The translations under genes were made by a program, and so were the position numbers. Below are positions 45,291 to 55,047 of a stretch of DNA of 64,000 nucleotides, piece by piece (within the stretch, counting starts at the first letter, position 1; every line of letters begins with the position of its first letter). The notes beneath the pieces are model-generated. The model was not told where the DNA came from and searched no databases. It saw only the letters and a program-made list of their open reading frames with translations. The DNA is from Candidatus Endomicrobiellum porotermitis (GTDB taxonomy: Bacteria; Elusimicrobiota; Endomicrobiia; Endomicrobiales; Endomicrobiaceae), in assembly GCA_031289055.1 (NCBI GenBank), contig JAITQE010000002.1, positions 1-64,000 on the forward strand, read 5' to 3'.

Positions 45291-48200
45291 ATGAGATTGA
45301 AAGAAATTAAAATTTTAATTTTAGCGCTTTCGTTGTTTATGTATTCCGCAGGTTTTGCGGAATACAAATCTTTTGCGAAAAAATATAGCGTTTTGGGAGA
45401 TAATCGGCAAGAAATCTACAGTCAATTTGACGAATACGACAAGTTTCGCGATATTGAAAGCGTAGAGCCTTCGGGAACTATAATCTCGCAGGAATATGTT
45501 TCTTCGCAAGACGAAGAAGACTTTCCCGAATCTGTTCAAGAAATAGCCGGGCAAGAGGTATTGGACTATTTTGACGACGATAAGTCTGAAGTGATGGAAT
45601 ATTCTCCCGAAAAATGGCGTGAAAAAAATAAACGTCGCAAAATGGCGACAGATCCTGATTTAACAAATCAACGCGCCTCGCCCGGAATAACAGCCGAACT
45701 TCCTTTTGAATCAAAACTTTCTCTTTCTGGAAGGAAACTGATAGGATTTAGCCACGCCTCAAGAGTATACGACAAAGAAGAAACTGGAAAAAGAAAAAAC
45801 AATTCGACGTTTAAGATGGAGCAAGAGCTGCAGATGAGGGTTCTTGGCAGTATGAGCGAAAGATTAAACGTTAACATTGACTACGACGATACGGTAGGTA
45901 AAAAAGATATATCGCTTGTCTACATAGGCAAACGCGGCGAATTTGTAAAAGAAGCGGCTTTTGGCGATATTTCAGTTTGTATGCCGGCTACGGAATTTAC
46001 GGGATACAAGAAAGAATTGTTTGGTTTAAAAGTCGACACAGGGTATAAAGGTTTTGGCGCGAACGCTTTTTTCAGTAAAACAAAAGGGCTTTCTGAGGTA
46101 AAACGTTTTACTGGAAACTCCAAATTAGAAAGAAAAACTATTGCCGACGCTTCTTATGTTAAATTAAAATATTATTCGCTGTTGGCAAACGGCGAGGCAA
46201 GGACAATCAAAAATGGAACCGTAAAAGTATTTATAGATTATCAAAAAAACGATCCAAAATATAACTATTCTTATCCGCCGTCAGGCATTCTTCTGACAGA
46301 CATAAATAATACTCCAGGATTTAATTATATCGGCAGCTTTGTGACTCTTGTTCAAGGTCAAGATTTCATTGTTGATTACGCTACAGGAACGCTTGGTTTT
46401 AGAGGCGCTTTGTCCGGCAATTATGTCGTCGCTGTGAGTTATGATTTTACCGACGGGACGTCTTTACCTGCTCCCGCGATAATAAAAGATTCAAATAATA
46501 CCGCAGGCATTGCTACAGAACTTAAAACAGTTTACGATTTGGGAAATTTAAAGATAGTCCGCGACAACGGAAGAGGGAATTTTATATTAGAAATAAAAGA
46601 TTTGAATGATTCCGTTCCTGCAAATATTGACGGAGGAAGATCGGTTCCATCTTATCCGTCAAATATTACGGTTGATTTTGAGAGCGGATATTTTAGACTT
46701 AGCGACAGGCTGCACAACTCTTTGTATAGCGCGGGCGAACATAAATATAACTTTGTAACCGAGTATAAATATACAATTAAAATACTTACTTTAAGACCGG
46801 GGATTGTTCCTCGCTCGGAAAAGGTTGTTATTGACGGAAATATCTTAAAAAATGGAACAGATTACATTATAGATTACGATATGGGAATTTTAACTATAAA
46901 AAACGATGATGCTATAAAAGAAAATTCCGTGACGGACGTATCTTATGATTATTCTTTATTTGGCTCAGGAAGCGAGACGTCTCTTATTGGAGCTAACGCA
47001 AGACTTAAATTAACAGAAAGTTTTTCAGTAGGAGCAAGCGTAATACGCAATTTTACAGCTAAAGGAAAAGAGCTTCCGGAGATAAAAAATACTCCAACGA
47101 ACCTTACAATCGGAGAATGCGATGCAAAAATTACGAATTTAGACGTAAATTTTTTAAACGCGAGAGTTAATGCCGATGCTGAATATGTGTTGAGTTCTCA
47201 AAATAATAACACTTCTGGAAAAGCGTCAATTGATTCTATGGATAATTCTGTAAAAGAAGATGCGGCAAGCATGTTAGAGGAAAATTGGTTTCATAGCGCA
47301 ACAGGTTTTCCGACTGTAAGAAGAAACTTAAGAGATTTATCATGGAGAAGTTATGAAGTAAGCCTTAAAGATATTGATCCATTTTTGGAACTTACCGACG
47401 GCGAGAAACAGCTCGTTTTAGACGTTAATTACGATGTTAGGATTTATTCTCAGATAGCTTTTTCCCAAAAACTCTGTTCAGGTTGGGAGGGGATAGATTA
47501 TTCAAAAAAACTCTATATTGACGTATGGATTAACGATCCAAATCATGGAGGACATGAAGTTTTTGTAGAGTATGCTTCATGTATAAACGAAGATGCCGAC
47601 GGAGATGGCGAGCTTGATAGCGAAGATACGGATAATACTGGAATTTTAAGTCCATGGAAAGACACGGGGCAGACTTATCATAATGCCGATGGAACGGTGT
47701 CATTTATCGGCGCTCATAACGGAAAACTTGACACTGAAGATATAAATGGAAACGGCGTTTTGGACGCGCAAGATGAAGTCGCTGGAAGTTATTGTCTTTC
47801 TTCGTCAAGCGTAACTGTAGTAAATAGTAATCCAAACGGTTGGCGGCAATTGAGAATATCCATAGATGTCAATGACGCTAATAGAGATATTTGGAGAAAT
47901 ATAAGAATTCTCCGCGTTAAAATATGCCAAACAAGAGGTCTTACTGGGGACCAAGGAAGATTGACGATAGGAAAAATATCAATATCTGGCAACAGATGGG
48001 AAAAAACAGGTTTAAATTTAAATGATTTTAATATTTCATCAATAGGCAGATTTGACGCAAATTATAAATCTCTTATGAACAACAAATATTATTTTGATTT
48101 ATACGGCATAGAAAATAGCGTAAGAAAAGACGAGAGAGCTTTAAAAATTGAATACGCTCCTTCGCTTTCCCAAGAGCAGTTTTTAGCAAAGTCGGTTTAT

Positions 48201-50594
48201 CACGGCGAATGTCTTGATTTGTCAAAATACGAATCTTTAAGGTTTATGGTGTACGCAAAGCCTGAATATGGATTTGCTCGCGCCGGAGACGTTATAATCT
48301 TTAGAGCGGGCGGCAACGCCGATAATTATTTTGAGTATAGGGTTACTGTAACCGACGATCCGCGTTGGCAGGATTGGAATTTAATTGCAATAAAACAAAG
48401 CGGCGTTGGGCGAACGGCGTCTTGGTCAACGTCTGATCCCAGTGCCGAAATTATCGTACGCGGAAATCCGTCGCTGGATAGAATATCGCAGTTTGTCGTA
48501 GGCGTGGAGTCTTCGGATATAGGCGACAAACGCCAAGTTTGGTTTAACGAAATACATGTTATCGGAAGCAGACTTACAAACGGAGCCGCTTGGAAAACAG
48601 GAGGAAGTTTGCAGTGGAGAGGCAATGACGTATTGGGGACGTTGACGGTTGTCGCTTCTAAAAAAAACATAGACAGAAATTTCCGCAATATTACGGCTGG
48701 AGTTTATAACAGAGACTTTATTGAAGAAAACGCTTATTTGGACTTTGAAGGCTGGAAAACAAACAATAATACTGTAAAATTATTTCCGTTAAAAACGGGG
48801 ATTTCCAAAATAGAAACTATAACGCCGAAAGTTTCAGAGAATAAATCAAATTTAATTTCTTTAAACGATGAAGGTCGCGTTATAAAATATTGCGGATATG
48901 CCGATACGGATTTAAGACCGGGCATGAATTTCCCGAAGTTGGGATTAAAATATGATCGCGCAATTATAGATACGTCAAAAATTGAACGTTTAGAAGATAA
49001 GGAATCTTTAGCCGGAGAATTTGTTTACAATGTTCCCGTCAACTTAATCATATTCCCGATTAGCATATCTGTCAATGCAAAAACTTCAAGGTCATATTTT
49101 AAAGTTTATCCCGAGACTCCTATAGAAACGTCAAAACAGTTTTTAGGTATGGATAAAATAAGAGAATATTTGGATATTTCTAACTATCATACTTTAGAGC
49201 AGTCAAATATGCTTGTTTTGAAAGCTCCTTTCAAATTTACTAAAGGAATTACTTTTTCTCCGGGCTATAGCATAAGTATTGTAAGGGAAAAAAATAAAGA
49301 TTTCCCTGAAGAAATTGAATACGGCAAATCTTTAAATCAGGGAGTGGGCGCAAGTCTTGTTTTGGGCATTGCCGATTGGTTTAGCCCTGCGTTTACTTAC
49401 AGCGTCAATACTAAAGAAAATTACAGCATTCGTTCAAGCACTAATACTGAGTCGCTTCTTACGCCAGGTCAAAAGAAATATATAGAAAGAAACGGGATTG
49501 GAGAAATTTCTTGGAATTTAAATGCTTACGACGTTACTTCTTTCAGGCTTTTAAAGAGTTTATCGTTTTCATCGTATTATAAACTTCAAGATTCAGACTC
49601 TTATGATAATGTAGATAAAGATTTTCAATCAATAGGCTGGACTAGAGAGAAGCTTTGGATAAGAGATAATCCGTTGATGGACATAGAGCCTTTTTATTCG
49701 TCAAACACATATACGGTTAAGACAATTTTAGGCAGAAATGACGTTCGTTTTACAGGTAAATATATGCCTTTTGAAGCTTTTTTTTTTAGAGACTTGCTTG
49801 CTCCGTTAAGTTCTATAAGCGCAAACTGCGCTTATACGCAAGGCAATGAAAAATCATATAAAACAGGCACATATAATAAAATATGTACGATAATATGGCC
49901 TGATGTTTTGCTTGGAATATCCGGCGTTGAAAAATTTTTTGATCCGATGCATCTCTTTGGCGATACTCAACTTAATTTAAAGTACAATAATAAAAGCGTA
50001 GTGTCTTATAGCGTTTCGTATATTGACAGCGTTATGCGGGGATTGGATTACAGATTTAAATTTTTAAAACGTTTTGATTTATATTTTTCTTTAGAAAACG
50101 CAAAGTCTGAAGAATTGTCTTATAATACTTTGAAAACCTTATTTGATTCTTCGGCAAATAAATACGTATGTCAGGGAGCCGCGGGATTGGGTCGCTGGCG
50201 TTTTAGTTTTAGATACGAAAATGAAGAACGTTGGCAAAAAAACGCTTCAGGAAAATATTCTTCAAATGTTCGTAAAAATTCGTATGTTGGGCAAATAAAT
50301 GCCGACTTGATATTTCCATCGGGACTAAAAATACCTTTAATAAGAAAAGCTATCCCTTTGAAAAATAGAATGGTGTTCGTTTCAAATCTAAAATATATAG
50401 GCCAGAAATCCGACGTCAATGTTGAAAAAGACAATAGTATAAATTACGGCGTTGCCGCTAACGCCGATTATGAAGTGTCAAAATATTTTAGATTTATTGC
50501 CGGCGTAAGCTATGACAGATTTGAATTTAGATACAACCGCGATTTAAATTATTATGATCTTGCCGTTATAGGCAAATTGACCGTACAATTCTAA
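45291..50594 (+). CDS. Giant outer-membrane protein, SprA-like
   Basis: 1767 aa. Signal peptide (about 1-23) followed by an acidic low-complexity stretch to about 130. From about 145 it shows segments typical of SprA-related proteins: LVYIGKRGEFVKEAAFGDIS, ELFGLKVDTGYKGFGANAFF and repeated units of the type DFIVDYATGTLGF and DYIIDYDMGILTI. About 775-830 holds Asp-rich Ca-binding-like loops (DADGDGELDSEDTD, DINGNGVLDAQDE). The C-terminal 600 residues have alternating aromatic strands and end in LTVQF, an outer-membrane barrel ending. SprA forms the huge translocation barrel of type IX secretion (about 2400 aa in Flavobacterium). This one is shorter, and no other T9SS gene is in the window, so function is open. 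Confidence 0.65.
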   Translation: MRLKEIKILILALSLFMYSAGFAEYKSFAKKYSVLGDNRQEIYSQFDEYDKFRDIESVEPSGTIISQEYVSSQDEEDFPESVQEIAGQEVLDYFDDDKSEVMEYSPEKWREKNKRRKMATDPDLTNQRASPGITAELPFESKLSLSGRKLIGFSHASRVYDKEETGKRKNNSTFKMEQELQMRVLGSMSERLNVNIDYDDTVGKKDISLVYIGKRGEFVKEAAFGDISVCMPATEFTGYKKELFGLKVDTGYKGFGANAFFSKTKGLSEVKRFTGNSKLERKTIADASYVKLKYYSLLANGEARTIKNGTVKVFIDYQKNDPKYNYSYPPSGILLTDINNTPGFNYIGSFVTLVQGQDFIVDYATGTLGFRGALSGNYVVAVSYDFTDGTSLPAPAIIKDSNNTAGIATELKTVYDLGNLKIVRDNGRGNFILEIKDLNDSVPANIDGGRSVPSYPSNITVDFESGYFRLSDRLHNSLYSAGEHKYNFVTEYKYTIKILTLRPGIVPRSEKVVIDGNILKNGTDYIIDYDMGILTIKNDDAIKENSVTDVSYDYSLFGSGSETSLIGANARLKLTESFSVGASVIRNFTAKGKELPEIKNTPTNLTIGECDAKITNLDVNFLNARVNADAEYVLSSQNNNTSGKASIDSMDNSVKEDAASMLEENWFHSATGFPTVRRNLRDLSWRSYEVSLKDIDPFLELTDGEKQLVLDVNYDVRIYSQIAFSQKLCSGWEGIDYSKKLYIDVWINDPNHGGHEVFVEYASCINEDADGDGELDSEDTDNTGILSPWKDTGQTYHNADGTVSFIGAHNGKLDTEDINGNGVLDAQDEVAGSYCLSSSSVTVVNSNPNGWRQLRISIDVNDANRDIWRNIRILRVKICQTRGLTGDQGRLTIGKISISGNRWEKTGLNLNDFNISSIGRFDANYKSLMNNKYYFDLYGIENSVRKDERALKIEYAPSLSQEQFLAKSVYHGECLDLSKYESLRFMVYAKPEYGFARAGDVIIFRAGGNADNYFEYRVTVTDDPRWQDWNLIAIKQSGVGRTASWSTSDPSAEIIVRGNPSLDRISQFVVGVESSDIGDKRQVWFNEIHVIGSRLTNGAAWKTGGSLQWRGNDVLGTLTVVASKKNIDRNFRNITAGVYNRDFIEENAYLDFEGWKTNNNTVKLFPLKTGISKIETITPKVSENKSNLISLNDEGRVIKYCGYADTDLRPGMNFPKLGLKYDRAIIDTSKIERLEDKESLAGEFVYNVPVNLIIFPISISVNAKTSRSYFKVYPETPIETSKQFLGMDKIREYLDISNYHTLEQSNMLVLKAPFKFTKGITFSPGYSISIVREKNKDFPEEIEYGKSLNQGVGASLVLGIADWFSPAFTYSVNTKENYSIRSSTNTESLLTPGQKKYIERNGIGEISWNLNAYDVTSFRLLKSLSFSSYYKLQDSDSYDNVDKDFQSIGWTREKLWIRDNPLMDIEPFYSSNTYTVKTILGRNDVRFTGKYMPFEAFFFRDLLAPLSSISANCAYTQGNEKSYKTGTYNKICTIIWPDVLLGISGVEKFFDPMHLFGDTQLNLKYNNKSVVSYSVSYIDSVMRGLDYRFKFLKRFDLYFSLENAKSEELSYNTLKTLFDSSANKYVCQGAAGLGRWRFSFRYENEERWQKNASGKYSSNVRKNSYVGQINADLIFPSGLKIPLIRKAIPLKNRMVFVSNLKYIGQKSDVNVEKDNSINYGVAANADYEVSKYFRFIAGVSYDRFEFRYNRDLNYYDLAVIGKLTVQF

Positions 50595-51311
50595 ATGAAG
50601 AATACATTATTGAAAATTACAAATTTATTTTATCCTGTTACATGTTCATCTTGCGGAGATGATTTAAATTCTATATCTCAAACTAGGATATGCGGCAGAT
50701 GTAAATCATCTCTTAGTTTAATAAACGGACATATTTGCCAAAAGTGCGGCGCGCCTTTATCTTCAGGAGGAGAGTTTTGTTGCGCGTGTAAGAAAAATCC
50801 TAAACAATATGCGTTTGATAAAATGCGTTCTGTTTATGAATATAAAGGTTCTGTAAGAAAATTGATTTTAAAATTTAAATATTCTAATAGAACTTTTTTA
50901 GCGAAAGATTTTGCTGTAGATATGCATGAAATAGTGAAAAATAACGATTTCTATCAAGAATCTGATTTTATCATATCAGTTCCTTTAAACATTATAAGAA
51001 AAATAAAAAGAGGATATAATCAATCGGAACTGCTTGCCGAGGAATTATCTATTAAAACAAATATTCCCATGTTAAAAAACGTTTTATTTAGAAGTAAAAT
51101 AACAAAACCTCAGTTTAAGTTGTCAAGAACTGAACGTTTTAAAAATATAAAGAATTCTTTTTTTGTAAAGAACAAAAAAGTTATAACGGGTAAAAATATA
51201 TTACTGATAGACGATATAGTTACAACGTCTTCAACTGTTTCCGCTTGTTCGTCCGTTTTAAAACTATGCGGAGCGATTAAAATTTTTATATTAACATTGG
51301 CAAGAGATTAA
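50595..51311 (+). CDS. comF: ComF-family phosphoribosyltransferase-like protein
   Basis: 238 aa, starting directly after the previous stop. An N-terminal zinc ribbon (CSSCGD, CGRCKS, CQKCGAPL, CCACKK) is followed by a PRTase fold with ISVPLNIIRKIKRGYNQSELLAEEL and the PRPP-type loop ILLIDDIVTTSSTVSAC. ComF proteins take part in DNA uptake in competent bacteria; many other bacteria keep them with unclear roles. It precedes the pilus locus, which could be meaningful for DNA uptake, but an association is only inferred. Confidence 0.88.
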   Translation: MKNTLLKITNLFYPVTCSSCGDDLNSISQTRICGRCKSSLSLINGHICQKCGAPLSSGGEFCCACKKNPKQYAFDKMRSVYEYKGSVRKLILKFKYSNRTFLAKDFAVDMHEIVKNNDFYQESDFIISVPLNIIRKIKRGYNQSELLAEELSIKTNIPMLKNVLFRSKITKPQFKLSRTERFKNIKNSFFVKNKKVITGKNILLIDDIVTTSSTVSACSSVLKLCGAIKIFILTLARD

Positions 51312-51362
51312 AGCCTGAGTTTCTCGCTTTGTGCTTTTGAATTAAAAAGTTGTATTTTTTTG

Positions 51363-51391
51363 CAGCCGCGCCTTTATTAAACGCGGAGCTG
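51363..51391 (+). repeat. Inverted repeat between comF and tadE
   Basis: CAG-CCGCG pairs with CGCGG-(AG)-CTG around an 11-nt AT-rich loop. No T-run follows, so a terminator role is doubtful. Confidence 0.3.
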
Positions 51392-51476
51392 AGTTCTGGA
51401 CATATATGTGAAATTTTTGTAGACTCTCTCTAATATTTTAGTCCAAAATAACTTAAATCAAAAAATTAGGACATAA

Positions 51477-52016
51477 ATGATTTGCTTAAATATTAAACAA
51501 TCAAGAGGACAAGCTCTTGTTGAAGCGGCTTTAGTCGCTCCGCTGATTATACTTTTTCTTTTCGCAATTTTATGGTTTGCGCGCATAATGCTTACGTGGC
51601 AACAAATTTCTACGGCTGCTCGTTACGGAGCAGATCTTCTTGTCTACACTCATTTCAGCGTAAAATACATAGAAGGCGATATGAAAGATTATCTTTGCGC
51701 TGCAAATACAATAGGGAGAACTATTGATCCCAAAAAACTTACCATAAGAATTGAAGCAAACGATTACAAACCTATTAAATACGATTTTGATATTACAAAC
51801 TCCTCAAGTTTTGCGATTTTAAATCCTGCCAATTTGTTTGACGCATTGAAAGCTTTTGCTCCGGGACTTAGCAAGAAGTCTTTCGTTGAAATAACTTATG
51901 CGTACAATATTCCAAATATATTGAAAATAATAGGAACAGATAGCATAAAAATAACCGCGCGAGCGTCAGTCTTGTCAGGCACGGGAAGCGTTGGCGCTTT
52001 ACAGCGACAAAAATAA
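51477..52016 (+). CDS. tadE: TadE-like pseudopilin
   Basis: 179 aa. The N-terminus is class III prepilin/TadE-like: a short basic leader, RGQALVEAALVAPLIILFLF (Glu at +5 type position) and one helix, followed by a periplasmic domain of about 140 residues. In Tad systems TadE is processed like the pilin and helps pilus assembly. It opens the locus; the pilin gene follows 15 nt downstream. Confidence 0.82.
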   Translation: MICLNIKQSRGQALVEAALVAPLIILFLFAILWFARIMLTWQQISTAARYGADLLVYTHFSVKYIEGDMKDYLCAANTIGRTIDPKKLTIRIEANDYKPIKYDFDITNSSSFAILNPANLFDALKAFAPGLSKKSFVEITYAYNIPNILKIIGTDSIKITARASVLSGTGSVGALQRQK

Positions 52017-52031
52017 ACTTAAGGGGACGAT

Positions 52032-52205
52032 ATGATCGACTTTGGCTGGATTAAGAAAAACAAAGGGCAGGGAATGGTTGAATATATTCTTATCGTGGCT
52101 GTTGTTGTGGGGATAGTTTTTGTCGCATATAAGGCTTTTGGAAAGAAAATAAAAGGACAGTTTGAAAAAGCTGCTAAAACCGTTCAGTCGGCAGATAAAG
52201 AATAG
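52032..52205 (+). CDS. flp: Flp-type major pilin
   Basis: Below the length limit of the ORF track. ATG 52032 with GGGG/GGA upstream opens a 57-codon frame: MIDFGWIKKNKGQGMVEYIL, then a hydrophobic helix (IVAVVVGIVFVAYK) and a basic-amphipathic tail. KGQGMVEYIL fits the Flp prepilin cleavage site G/xxxxEY, cut after the Gly. This is the expected fibre subunit, placed between tadE and cpaB. Confidence 0.88.
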   Translation: MIDFGWIKKNKGQGMVEYILIVAVVVGIVFVAYKAFGKKIKGQFEKAAKTVQSADKE

Positions 52206-52209
52206 CGTA

Positions 52210-53043
52210 ATGAAAAAGTCTATAATAGTTGCTCTTGTTTGCGCGGCGGTTTCCACCGGCTTAGCTTATTTATTTCTGTCTGATTTAGAAATTAAGTACA
52301 AAACTATGGCGGAACCTGTGAAGGTTGTTGTTGCATGCCAAAGAATACCGCAAGGCGTTCTGATACGGTCTGACATGCTTGTTGAAAAAACGGTTCCTAA
52401 AGAATATATACAACCAAAAGCGTTTCAAGATTTAAGGAAATTATTTACAGAAGACGGTTCTGCAGTTTATATATCTTTGAACACAATTGAAGAAAACGAG
52501 CAAATACTTTCCACTAAAGTTTCAAAAACTAATCAAGACACAGGCGTAAGCAATTTGATTCCCGAAGGCAAAAAGGCGTTGTCGGTATCGTTTGACTGCG
52601 AATCGTTGGATATTCTTACTCCCGGCGGCAGAATAGATATTTTTGCAATAGTTGAATACATTGATAACGGAAAAGAAACGCAAGACGCTGTGTTTTCTGT
52701 CGCTCAAAATATTTTAGTTTTGGCTGTAGGCGGAAATTGTATAGGCAGCGCTAAAAAATCAGAGCAAGACGACGATTCAAACAATTTAAATTCCATAACT
52801 GTGGCGGTGTCTGTGGAAGAAATTCAGAGAATTCTTATAGCCTGCCAAAAGGGAAGTTTAAAATATGTAATAAGACCTGTTGGCGACTTAGAAATCTCTA
52901 ATATAGAACCTTTAAAACTCTCCGCTATAGTAAAAGATATTTCAAAAATATCTCCAAATTACGATAAAAGTTTGAAAACGACAAATGAAAGAGAAATTTT
53001 GGAAATAATAAACAGATACGCAAATATGAATAAACGGAAATAA
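52210..53043 (+). CDS. cpaB: Flp pilus assembly protein CpaB
   Basis: 277 aa from ATG 52210, 4 nt after the pilin stop. Membrane anchor (IIVALVCAAVSTGLAYLFL), then an SAF domain (VKVVVACQRIPQGVLIRSDM...) and KKALSVSFDCESLDILTPGGRIDIFA, typical of CpaB/RcpC, a periplasmic protein thought to stabilise the outer-membrane part of the machine. The track's ORF start at 52162 lies inside the pilin gene and is not used. Confidence 0.9.
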   Translation: MKKSIIVALVCAAVSTGLAYLFLSDLEIKYKTMAEPVKVVVACQRIPQGVLIRSDMLVEKTVPKEYIQPKAFQDLRKLFTEDGSAVYISLNTIEENEQILSTKVSKTNQDTGVSNLIPEGKKALSVSFDCESLDILTPGGRIDIFAIVEYIDNGKETQDAVFSVAQNILVLAVGGNCIGSAKKSEQDDDSNNLNSITVAVSVEEIQRILIACQKGSLKYVIRPVGDLEISNIEPLKLSAIVKDISKISPNYDKSLKTTNEREILEIINRYANMNKRK

Positions 53044-53052
53044 GAGGTTTTG

Positions 53053-55047
53053 ATGTTTACAATAGCGTCAAGTTGCAGTTTATTCCAAAGAGATTTGTTG
53101 GCTTACGGATTATCTTGCGTAGCGTCAAATAAAAAAGAGTCTTGCGTTGTTGTTGATTTTTCTATGCCTGATCCGGATTCTTTTTGGTCTGTATACGGAA
53201 CTGGAATTAAGTATATTGAAGATATTTTACCGGTTTTGTCGGGAGTTAATCCTAAGATCTTAAAAGAATATTTATCGCCTATAGGATTGAGATCTGTTCT
53301 CGGTTTTAGAGACACAAAATTAAAAGACTCTGATATTGAAAGAATTTTATACTTAATAACGGCTCTTAAAGAAAGCTTTAAATATATTTTTGTTGTTTTG
53401 CCAGATGAAATAAGCGCAAATCTTTTAAGAATTGTTCAACAATCCAAGTGTGTTTTGTTTCCTTATACCGCCGACGCAATATCTGTAAAAAACGTAACTT
53501 TTATTTTAAAAGAGTATTCTTGCGAGGTTTACGAAACAAATTTTGCGGCTTTAAAGCTTGACGCTGGATATGGGTTTAATTCCTATAATATTTTACGCGA
53601 GTCAAAAATTTTAAAATACAGTATTGAGGCGGAATTTAACCACCGCATTCAAGAGCAAATTCTATCTCCGCAGTTCTCTTACAAAGACAAATCAAATCGT
53701 TACGTTTTAGCTTTAAACAAGACCTTGAGCATTTTTGATAATTTGCAACGAGTAAGGATTAATGGATTGTCTTCAAGTAAATATTATCAAAATGAAAATG
53801 CTTACGGCGAACTGCGAGACGATATTCATAAGTCGCTTGTTGAAGAGATGAAAGAATATGTTGATGAAAACGACAGCAACAAACTAAAACAATTGGCAAA
53901 AAGCAAGATAAGTGAAATTTTGTCTAAAAGAAATCTTGTTTTGCCAATAGATATTTCAGATAGACTTTATAAAGAGCTTTGCAATGACGTCGCGGGACTC
54001 GGGGTATTGGAAGATTTCATAGAAGATTCTTCCGTTACTGAGATAATGGTTAACGGACATAAAAATATATATATTGAAAGGAACGGAAAAATAATAATGA
54101 CTGGAATTTCGTTTCCCGACGAAGAGCGATTGAAAGCGGTTATAGACAGAATAGTTTCTAAAGTAGGCAGGCATATTGACGAATCTTCGCCTATAGTTGA
54201 CGCGAGACTTAAAGACGGTTCGCGCGTTAATGCCGTTATAAAACCCGTATCACTGGACGGTTCTGCGGTTACAATAAGGAAGTTTTTAAAAAATAAACTT
54301 TCAGTTGAATCTTTGGTTTCTGCGGGCAGTCTGAATGAATCTATGCTTGAATTTTTAAAAACTGTCGTTTTGTTGAAAAGAAATGTTATTATTTCAGGGG
54401 GCACTGGTACGGGTAAAACAACGCTTTTAAACGTCGTGTCGTCGTTTATTCCTAAAGAAGAGAGGCTTGTTACTATTGAAGATTCGGCGGAACTTCAGCT
54501 CCAACAGAAGCATGTCGTAAGACTTGAAAGCAGACCAAAATCAACGGAAGGAACAGGCGAGATTAACATAAGAAGGTTGGTAGTAAACGCTTTAAGAATG
54601 CGCCCTGACAGGATAATTGTTGGAGAATGTCGTTCCGGCGAAGCACTTGACATGATTCAAGCTATGTCAACAGGGCATGAAGGCAGTCTTACAACATTAC
54701 ACGCCAATTCTCCTTATGATGCTATTTCAAGACTTACGACTATGGCGTTGATGTCGGGTATGGCTTTGCCTGAGAAATCTATCGTTTCTCAAATAGCATC
54801 TGCAATAAATATTATAGTGCAGCTTGCTCGTTATACCGACGGCTCAAGAAAAATATCTTCAATATCGGCAATAAATAAAACTAACGATGAGCGATTGTAC
54901 GAGATTAAGCCTGTTTTTCAATTTGATTTAAAAAGTTTTAACGACGGCGTTCAAAAAGGAGAATTCAATTTTACTGGCTATATCCCGGATTTTATACGAA
55001 ACGCGTTTCAAAAAGGTATAAATGTAAATACTGGAATATTTAAATGA
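53053..55047 (+). CDS. cpaF: CpaE-like/CpaF (TadA) fusion ATPase
   Basis: 664 aa. Residues about 265-610 are a complete CpaF/TadA secretion ATPase: LGVLEDFIEDSSVTEIMVNG, Walker A ISGGTGTGKTTLL, EDSAELQL, RMRPDRIIVGECRSGEALDM and GHEGSLTTLHANSP. The first 190 residues resemble the MinD-like fold of CpaE/TadZ (a strand-type VVVDFSMPDPDSF, then KYIFVVLPDEISANLLRIVQ), but the Walker A GKGGVGKT is replaced by SCSLFQRD, so it cannot bind ATP in the usual way. TadZ and TadA are normally separate proteins. ATG 53053 is used rather than the adjoining TTG. Confidence 0.85.
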   Translation: MFTIASSCSLFQRDLLAYGLSCVASNKKESCVVVDFSMPDPDSFWSVYGTGIKYIEDILPVLSGVNPKILKEYLSPIGLRSVLGFRDTKLKDSDIERILYLITALKESFKYIFVVLPDEISANLLRIVQQSKCVLFPYTADAISVKNVTFILKEYSCEVYETNFAALKLDAGYGFNSYNILRESKILKYSIEAEFNHRIQEQILSPQFSYKDKSNRYVLALNKTLSIFDNLQRVRINGLSSSKYYQNENAYGELRDDIHKSLVEEMKEYVDENDSNKLKQLAKSKISEILSKRNLVLPIDISDRLYKELCNDVAGLGVLEDFIEDSSVTEIMVNGHKNIYIERNGKIIMTGISFPDEERLKAVIDRIVSKVGRHIDESSPIVDARLKDGSRVNAVIKPVSLDGSAVTIRKFLKNKLSVESLVSAGSLNESMLEFLKTVVLLKRNVIISGGTGTGKTTLLNVVSSFIPKEERLVTIEDSAELQLQQKHVVRLESRPKSTEGTGEINIRRLVVNALRMRPDRIIVGECRSGEALDMIQAMSTGHEGSLTTLHANSPYDAISRLTTMALMSGMALPEKSIVSQIASAINIIVQLARYTDGSRKISSISAINKTNDERLYEIKPVFQFDLKSFNDGVQKGEFNFTGYIPDFIRNAFQKGINVNTGIFK

